The notes beneath the pieces are model-generated. The model was not told the origin of the DNA. It ran no database searches and was given only the letters and a program-made list of their open reading frames with translations. From a virus: a stretch of DNA of 20,081 bases. Position 1 is the first letter of the stretch. Each line of letters begins with the position of its first letter. The stretch spans positions 1-20,081 of IMG/VR virus record IMGVR_UViG_3300006735_000351, one strand, 5' to 3'. Position numbers and translations under genes: made by a program. Shown one piece after another: positions 1-7,700 of the stretch.

Positions 1-1
1 C

Positions 2-805
2 GCTGTTGAGGCCGGCACACGCCGCCTTGGCGCACGTTGGTCCGTCGAGCTTGAGCAAGACCTTAAGAACATGAACGGTATCGATATTGATGCTGAGATC
101 ACGAATGCTATGTCATACGAGATTCAAGCTGAGATCGACCGTGAAATGCTCATGAGAATGATTCAGGCTGCTCTTACAGCCGGATCTGGAGCTGGATTCT
201 CTATCTGGTCACCTGCTTCTGCAGATGGTCGTTGGATGGTCGAGCGTAACAGGGACTTCTATCAGCGTCTTATCATTGAAGCCAATCGTATTGCTGTCCG
301 TAACAGACGTGGAGCTGCTAACTTTATTGTTGCTACTCCTCGTGTTTGCGCCATCCTTGAGATGCTCCCTGAATTCCAGTGGGTACCTGTACAAGGTGAT
401 GTAAACACACAGCCTGTTGGAATTGCAAAGGTTGGTTCAGTCGGTGGAAGATTCAACGTTTACCGTGATACTCGTACTGAGCTTCAGAATAGCCCTAACT
501 ACACTTCTAATAGTGCTGGTTCATATTCAAATGGATCTGGAGGAGCCCTCCAGTCATCTATCGAATATGCACTTCTTGGTTACAAGGGTCCTGAATTCTA
601 CGATACTGGTATCATTTATTGTCCTTACATTCCTGTCATGGTTCAGAGAACTATCGGTCCTAACGATTTCGCGCCACGTGTTGGCTTGCTTACTCGTTAT
701 GGTGTTGTTGACAACATCTTCGGAGCGGATCTCTACTACCATGTCGTTATTGTTCAGGGACTTGGTACTGCGTTCACGCCAGCTTCTCAGACGGTGTACT
801 TCTAA
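2..805 (+). CDS. Major capsid protein, T4 gp23 family (5'-truncated by window edge)
   Basis: This is the C-terminal part of the T4-like major head protein, which forms the hexamers of the capsid shell. The frame is open from base 2 and encodes 23 residues (AVEAGTRRLGARWSVELEQD...) before the first ATG at 71. Those residues match the gp23 stretch ARYTIELAQDLKAVHG, so the ATG at 71 is internal and the true start lies outside the window. Other gp23 landmarks, in window numbering from the ATG at 71: NFIVATPRV near 84-92, GGRFNVYRD near 125-133, YKGPEFYDTGIIYCPYIP near 170-187, and FAPRVGLLTRYG near 201-212. The 267 residues seen are about half of a normal gp23 (T4: 521 aa). A Ser/Gly/Asn-rich loop (about 137-160) sits where T4 gp23 is shorter. 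Only two cysteines are present. Base composition is more GC-rich than in the fiber genes. An intrinsic terminator follows. Family assignment rests on remembered T4 sequence, not a search. Confidence 0.93.
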   Translation, partial: AVEAGTRRLGARWSVELEQDLKNMNGIDIDAEITNAMSYEIQAEIDREMLMRMIQAALTAGSGAGFSIWSPASADGRWMVERNRDFYQRLIIEANRIAVRNRRGAANFIVATPRVCAILEMLPEFQWVPVQGDVNTQPVGIAKVGSVGGRFNVYRDTRTELQNSPNYTSNSAGSYSNGSGGALQSSIEYALLGYKGPEFYDTGIIYCPYIPVMVQRTIGPNDFAPRVGLLTRYGVVDNIFGADLYYHVVIVQGLGTAFTPASQTVYF

Positions 806-850
806 TAGTACGTCGCTGATTAAGCAGCAGTCGTAAGACAAATCACTAAA

Positions 851-881
851 CAGCAGAGCGAAAGCTCTGCTGTTTTTTTTT
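851..881 (+). terminator. Strong Rho-independent terminator after the capsid gene
   Basis: A perfect nine-base-pair stem (851-859 pairing with 864-872) is closed by a GAAA tetraloop (860-863) and followed directly by nine T residues (873-881). This is a textbook intrinsic terminator lying 46 bases after the capsid stop codon. It separates the capsid transcript from the downstream 242-residue gene, which therefore probably needs its own promoter. Confidence 0.95.
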
Positions 882-921
882 GCTTAATTATGTTTATTTT
901 TCGAAAATAACGACACATTTT

Positions 922-929
922 AATAAATA
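922..929 (+). promoter_or_regulatory. Candidate T4-type late promoter (AATAAATA)
   Basis: AATAAATA differs at one position from the T4 late promoter octamer TATAAATA. It lies just after the terminator and just before the ATG at 935. With T4 late geometry the transcript would start at about 935, making the mRNA leaderless or nearly so. No Shine-Dalgarno sequence is visible between the motif and the ATG. The same NWTAAATAT motif precedes three other gene starts in the window. The call is inferred from position and similarity only. Confidence 0.4.
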
Positions 930-934
930 TTATT

Positions 935-1663
935 ATGGCAGCCAAAGACAACGCACCAATCATTTCATACGAGCATGGCTTTTATGCATCAAATACTGAC
1001 GTCGGCTCTCCGGGCCGTGGACCTGGAGGTATGCATGAACCAAAAATTGATCCACCTAACCTTTTAAGTTTTGTACCACCGGTTCCAAATAGTACTGGTG
1101 GTAATATTGCTAAGCGGTCTGGATTTGATACATTATCCTCAGGAACGGTTCGTTCAGATACAAAATCAGCGATAGTTGGAATTCTTTCATCTCCTGGTTT
1201 TGGTCAGCATTGGGGCTGTAGAGACGTGACATCGGGGTCACCAGCAATGTCTGCTGTAGGAGTCTTATGGACACTTCCTGGTGGACAATCTATGGAAAAT
1301 ACCAGTGGTACATACGCGCAAAGATCCGCCGCAGGTATCGCCGGTAACGGGACTTCTACACGTAAGGTTCATCTAAGTACTGGTTTTATACATGAAGATA
1401 GCCACGCTCATCAACGTACAACAACAATTCTAACGCATTTATCTTGCGCTATGGATCTCGCAATTGTTTATCATGATGGTTCAACAGCAGCTTATTCTTT
1501 ATCAGCAGACGCGTCAATGAAGAATACTACATTTAGTGGAAATGGTTATACCGGTCATAAAGGGTTATCAGCAAGAGGTAAAGTTAATGATTTAGGTAAT
1601 TATAGAAACTTTGATAACGTAGGACCTAATATCAGACGTTTAGTTGCTTTAGGCTACCGTTAA
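935..1663 (+). CDS. Hypothetical protein downstream of the capsid gene
   Basis: This is a 242-residue protein I do not recognise. It is rich in Gly, Ser, Thr and Asn. The N-terminus has a Pro/Gly-rich stretch (GSPGRGPGGMHEPKIDPPN, about residues 25-43). Mid-protein are two short hydrophobic patches (AIVGILSSPGFGQHW and AVGVLWTLPGG). The C-terminal half is His- and aromatic-containing (STGFIHEDSHAHQRTTTILTHL, near 147-168). There is no signal peptide, membrane helix or obvious enzymatic motif. The composition looks like a structural protein. Its place after the major capsid gene, behind a terminator and a late-promoter-like motif, fits a late virion component such as a head decoration protein, but that is inference. 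The start at 935 is the first ATG of the frame and lacks a Shine-Dalgarno sequence. The gene converges with the leftward fiber block. Confidence 0.75.
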   Translation: MAAKDNAPIISYEHGFYASNTDVGSPGRGPGGMHEPKIDPPNLLSFVPPVPNSTGGNIAKRSGFDTLSSGTVRSDTKSAIVGILSSPGFGQHWGCRDVTSGSPAMSAVGVLWTLPGGQSMENTSGTYAQRSAAGIAGNGTSTRKVHLSTGFIHEDSHAHQRTTTILTHLSCAMDLAIVYHDGSTAAYSLSADASMKNTTFSGNGYTGHKGLSARGKVNDLGNYRNFDNVGPNIRRLVALGYR

Positions 1664-1765
1664 TTGTTTTAGATAACCAAAACCTCTAAAGGACTTCTTT
1701 ATACAGAGTGTCTCCCTTAGTCTCTCAGTAGTAAACATACGTTTAAAGCTATAGTATAGCTGTGT
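1664..1765. other. Convergent intergenic gap
   Basis: This 102-base gap separates the stop codons of the rightward 242-residue gene and the leftward 2547-residue fiber gene. It contains no open frame of note. Its one clear structure is the palindrome at 1747-1761. A weak five-pair inverted repeat (1666-1670 with 1679-1683) lies just after the rightward stop. A transcription stop would be expected here for both directions, but neither structure is followed by a convincing T tract. Confidence 0.6.
1747..1761. terminator. Palindrome, possible weak bidirectional terminator
   Basis: AGCTATA-G-TATAGCT is a perfect inverted repeat lying four bases beyond the stop codon of the minus-strand fiber gene. 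It could fold as a five-pair stem with a five-base loop. Flanking sequence is T-rich on the plus strand (TGTTTATT) and only briefly so on the minus strand (TTTAAAC). The position between convergent genes suggests a terminator, but the stem is short and AT-rich, so efficiency is doubtful. Confidence 0.35.
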
Positions 1766-4700
1766 TTATTCTTCTGGCTTGTCGTACTCAACACGTACTC
1801 TACCGTCTTCATCTGTAGTAGGGTTGTCATACATGTGAGGATCGTGTCTCTCCCCTAATACCATCCATGATACTGTAGCGGTGGAATCTGCTACACAGCT
1901 CTCAACCGTTAGTAGGTTGCCTGATACTGACCCTCTTACTGGATCCCAGTTAGTTTCATTTGTAGTAAACGTTCTAAAACATCTGTTTAATGCGGTTAAT
2001 GTACCTGAGGTCATACCGTGTTTATTGTCGATATTTACTGTAGCTTTACCAGCAGTTAATTCTACAACCCCGCTATATATATTGTCTGCCTGTGGAGCCT
2101 CAACGAATGAGTGTGATAACCGCTTACTAGCAGACAACTCTGGTAATGGGTGCACAATATCAAAACACCCGGATGATTTACTCAAAGTACCACATATATT
2201 AACACCATAACATGCTATTATAGATGGCGTACCGCAACCGCATCCGCATGCACCTGCCCCACCGATAGTCAAGCAAGCACAGCTACTAGCTGATGTTCCT
2301 ATACCGGCACAAGAAAAACAAGCTGTCCCACCACACACAGATGTAGTACCGCATACTGCAGGGGATCTTAGACATGTTGTCGCGCAATGAGTACCAGTAG
2401 TACATGAACCTCCACTTGTAGTTACAAACTTTTTAGAGTTATTGTGATATAAATCAACACTACCGTTGCCAGTAAATTTAGCAGCCATTTCACCGCCTTG
2501 TACTTTTATATCGACATCATCAGCCCCTTGTACTACAACATCATCACCAGTACTACAAATATATAAATCAGCAGTACCATTAACAATATAACCGTTACTT
2601 CCGTCATGGCATATTTGCAGATCATCATCATCACCAATTCTCAAACAATTACTATCTTTTAAATTTAGATCTCCGTTAATATAAACAACTCCAAGGTTAC
2701 AGTTACCAATAGAAACTGTATTGTTACCGCAACCACAAGCGCAGTAACCTATTACTGTTTCGTTTGTTGCCCCTGTAGCTGCAGATCTTGTACAAGCTCC
2801 TAAATATGTATTACAATCAGGAGAGCATATGCAACTACTTCCATTATTTTCAAATGCTCCGGCAGCTAAACCAATAGCAACGTTACAACCACCGTCTTGA
2901 TTATATCTTAAAGCAACTGATCCAACCGCTGTATTACATGAACCGGTACTAGAGTTTGCTCCAGTGCAGGAACCAATATATACATTACAATTACCTGATA
3001 CATTGCTAGACCCTGCATTGAGGCCAAGACCAACATTACAGCCTCCACATGTGTTGTTAAAGAGTGCCGTTTGGCCAAGACCAACGTTATGTGAACCAGT
3101 TGTATTTTTCTCCAGTGTTTGATAACCTACAGCAGTACCACCGGTTCCTGTTGTGTTATTGCAAAGAGCAGCATAACCTACAGCAACCATATTGCCTCCA
3201 GTCTTACAACCGGATCCCCCTACAGCTTGGTATCCTATTGCAGTTATTCTACAAGCACCACATACAAATCTACCTGTTTCCCAACCAATAAATATATTGC
3301 AATGTCCACTAGTAGTACAACCCGCGCCATAACCTATACCAACGTTTCTAAATCCAGTCTGACGTGACATTGCATATGAACCTACAGCAGTATTTTCATT
3401 AGTTGTGCAATTGCAACATAGAGCTCTATACCCTACAGCTGTATTGCTCTTACCGGTCATATTTTGGTTTAACGCACATGCGCCCACTGCAGTGTTACAT
3501 GGAGCGTTACTCTCATACAAAGCTCTATACCCTAATGCTGTTTGACCATCACCTGTTATATTTGTAAATAAAGATTGTCCACCAACAGCAACGATTTCGT
3601 CAGCTGTGGCTCCACTATAACCTGCAGCATAACCAATACCAACGTTTAGATCACAAGTATTATTTCTTAAAGCTGTACGACCTACCGCAACGTTGTAATC
3701 ACCACCGGTATTACAATATAATGAAAAAGCTCCTACAGCAACATTACACGTACCATCTGTAGTCTGATATGAAGCTGCATAACCAAGAGCGGTATTTTGT
3801 GCACCGGTACTCTGATAAAGAGCATTACTACCTACAGCAACATTATAAGCATTAGTAGTATTACAATATAAAGCTGCATACCCAACAGCAGTATTATTAC
3901 CGTCACCACTTGAAGCAAACTGCAAAGCACGCGAACCAATAGCAGTATTAGAATTAGAAGTACTTGCATTTAACGCGCATATACCGAGAGCTGTATTATC
4001 ATTATTACATACATTGCTTTGCAAAGCCTTATTACCTACTGCAGTATTACGAACACCGGTTGTATTAGCCGTAGCAGCACAAGATCCTACAGCTAGCAGG
4101 TCTCCTACGGTACTACTATACAGTGCTTTTGAACCTATAGCTACGTTAGAGTTACCGGTTTGGTTACTATAACCAGCTTGGCAACCTAAAGCAACGTTAC
4201 AATCACCAGTTGTATTTAAAGTCAAAGCTCCACAACCAACACCTGTATTACGTAAACCTGTTGTATTGCATTGTAAGGCGGCATGACCAATAGCTGTGTT
4301 TTGATAACCAGTACAATTGTTTAGTAAAGCTTGTACACCAACAGCAACATTATTGGTCCCATCAGTATTAGCATACAGCGCTTGCAGGCCGACACCTACA
4401 TTTACACCAGTAGTGTTTGTATATCCAGCCTGGTGTCCAATATGAACACTACCGGTTGCGGTGGTATTATGACCAGCGCAGGTACCTATAGCAACATTAC
4501 AACTACCGGAGGAACTCTCTTGCATTGCTTGTACACCTATAACAACATTATCACTACCGGTAATATCAAGACCTGCATAAAAACCTATACCAATGTTATT
4601 ATTAGTACACTCTACCTCAAATAAAGCTTGATGACCTAACGCGATATTATAACAACCAGTGCAATTATTACACATTGCATAATAACCTTGAGCTATATTA

Positions 4701-7700
4701 GATTTACCGGTTGTATTATCTTTTAGTGAATTTTGACCTATAGCAATATTCCAATCACCACAAGTATTAGCATTCAAAGCACAAAAACCTAATGCTGTAT
4801 TATAGCCACCTCCTGTATTATTACGTAAATTTCTAAAACCTATACCAATATTACTATGACCACCGGTATTACATTTTAAAGCCTCTATACCTATTGCGGT
4901 ATTATAATTTCCTGTAGTATTAGCATTTAAAGCTTGCATGCCTAGCGCAGTGTTATTACAACCACATGTGTGAGACATACCTGCACATATACCTAAACTA
5001 ATATTACAACCGACTGTCTGTACACCGGATCCTGCACAAGATCCTATCGATATACTATAGTTACCGGTAGTAGTTGCACCACCGGCATTATTTCCTATAG
5101 CAATGTTACTAGTCCCGGTAGTTAAACACTGGTTAGCTATACAACCTATACCAATATTATGATTACCACATATACCGTCACAACACCCCATGGTAGCTTT
5201 ATAACCAATACCTATATTATTATTACCGGTAGCTAAATTTTGGGCAGCCATTTCCCCTATACCAATATTATTACATGACCCGGCTATATCTCTTACAACA
5301 CCCGGTGCCATCATTAATGCTCTACAACCTATCGCGACATTATTAGAACCAGATACGTTATAATACATACTTTGATAACCCACAGCAACATTCTTAGCAC
5401 CATCAACATTACATATAAGAGGCTGAGAACCTACGCCCACATTTTTGCTTCCTGTAGTAGTACTACAATTAGCGCGAAAGCCAACAGCAACATTATCACA
5501 ACTGGTTGTATTAGAGCAGAGAGAACATGTACCCACGGCAATATTGCAACTACCAGATGTATTACATAACATAGCAAAAGAACCTAAAGCTGTGTTATGG
5601 GCACCACCGGCATTGTTAATATAAAGAGCTGTATATCCTACAGAAGTATTACCTCCACCGGTGTTACCATAATTCTGAGATGCATAACCAATGGCAGTGT
5701 TATAGACACCTGATGTGTTACACGCTGCAGCATATGCTCCGAAGAATGAATTACTGTTAGCAGTATTTTTTAGTCCTGCTAAATAACCTACAGCTGTGTT
5801 ATTATCACAGGTTGTGTTACACATATGTGCTTGTGAACCTATAACAACATTGTATTCTCCTTCTGTATGTGCTAAAGCTGCGTTATAACCTATGGTAACA
5901 TTCTGTGTACCAATTGTAGCATTCGTTGATGCTTGATAACCTAAAGCTGTATTTTTACTCCCTGAAGTTATATCCAGTAAAGCGTCAGAACCTATTTTTG
6001 TATTAAATGTCTTATTATCACTACAATAACCACCACACTTGCTATGTGAGCTCAAAGAACCACATACAGTAAGTTTTTGATTTGGAACTGCTACACCTAT
6101 ACCAACTTTTCCATCTGCTTGAACATGAATTCTATCAGTACTATTTGTCTTTATTATAACATCACAAGCTGTACCAGTATAATTACCTGCTATAACCATG
6201 TCTTCATCATAAGATTGAACAACACCACCATTAATTACAAGACATTGATTAAAATAATATCGAGCTCTATCGGTAACAAAATGGGCCCAACTTCCGTTCT
6301 GCGGACCTATTTGAAGATACCCATTAGGATTTGTAACTTGAAAAGAAGAACTTGTGCCGTCTTTAAGATATAAACCACACGGGAATCGGAAGCATTGTGT
6401 AGCACTTATATCACCTACTACAGTTAGAGTTTCGTTTGGAATGTTTGTATTAATACCGACACATCCATTATGATCAATAACCATTCTTTGAGAAATATTT
6501 GACTCTGCAATTCCTGCGCCACTATTAGTTCCAAAAGAAAGTTTACCGTTTGCGCTCCCTGTTCTTATTGAACGAATCCACGCCCCATTATTGTCATAAT
6601 TTTGAAATAAAATACCTGCGTTGCTGTTTGTCGTGCTGCTGCAATTAGTAATTTTGACTCCAGTGGTGTCGGATGTTGAATTATCTGAAGCTTCAACATC
6701 AAGTTTATTATCAGGACTCGTAGTTCCTATACCAACATTTGCGGTTCCAGGTAATAAACCAATATCTCTATTGGCTGTGCAAATATCAAAATCAGCATTA
6801 CCTAAATAACCTAAACAAGCATATGAAGTACCTCCGTTATCGAAGGTCATAAACATATCGTCTGTATCTGTTGTATCACATAGCTGAATTTTAGCTTCTG
6901 CGCCGCAAACTGTTATAGAACCACCGCCGCCAGTTCCAACGATTAAATCATCATAAACGCAAATATCATTTTTAATGAGAATATCTGTAGCACTCAAAGT
7001 ACCGCATGCACTTAGGTTACCCTTTACAGTTAGTGCTTCATTTGGTGTTGTTGTATTAATACCAACTCTATTATTTGCTGCATCTGTAGCTAGAATCTCA
7101 TTACCATCATCTGCCATTATATGAACATCGACATCTGCATTGGTATTGTTAAGAACAATCTTACTAGAACTCGCGTCGTATTTTAGCGCAGATTTACCTC
7201 CAGCAACTAAGTTAACGAGATTTGTATCATATCGAAGATATGTATCACCGTCTCCATTATGATACAGGTACTGATTCATACCTATGCTTCCAGCTACATC
7301 TAGTGCATAATCTGGCGCGTTTGTACCTATACCAACTCTATCAGTTGATGCATCAGTGAATAACAGATTTGCCTCAGTATCTCCTTCTACTCTGAAGTCT
7401 ACATTCGCTCCTTCTTCATTAAAAGTTATTTCACTTACAGTATCTTGAGTAAGGTCTATAAAATTAACACCACCGGCTTGGATGTTTATGTCGTCGTCAG
7501 TAAAATTAATGTATGTATTAGCATCTCCGTTGTGGTAGATGTATTGGTCAACACCTATATTACCAGCTACATCTAATGTATAATCTGGTGCATTTGTTCC
7601 TATACCTACATTACCAGCAAAATAGTTTACAGCACCGTAAGAACCAGTAGCACTAAGACCACCAGAACTACTTAATCCATGATTGATTATTCGTACTCTT

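Noticed and set aside
71-805. ATG at 71 as the start of the capsid gene
   Set aside because: The frame is open to base 2 and the upstream residues match the gp23 family, so 71 is an internal Met.
417-841. Overlapping frames on both strands inside the capsid gene (417-836 +, 554-841 -)
   Set aside because: They lie in alternate frames of a well-supported gene, lack recognisable protein features and have no start signals.
1666-1683. Terminator from the inverted repeat just after the 242-residue gene
   Set aside because: Only five A/T-dominated pairs and no T tract follow it.
2711-5995. CRISPR-like or satellite DNA reading of the regular 51-bp periodicity
   Set aside because: The units are diverged, contiguous, without constant direct repeats and spacers, and keep an open frame with a conserved protein consensus.
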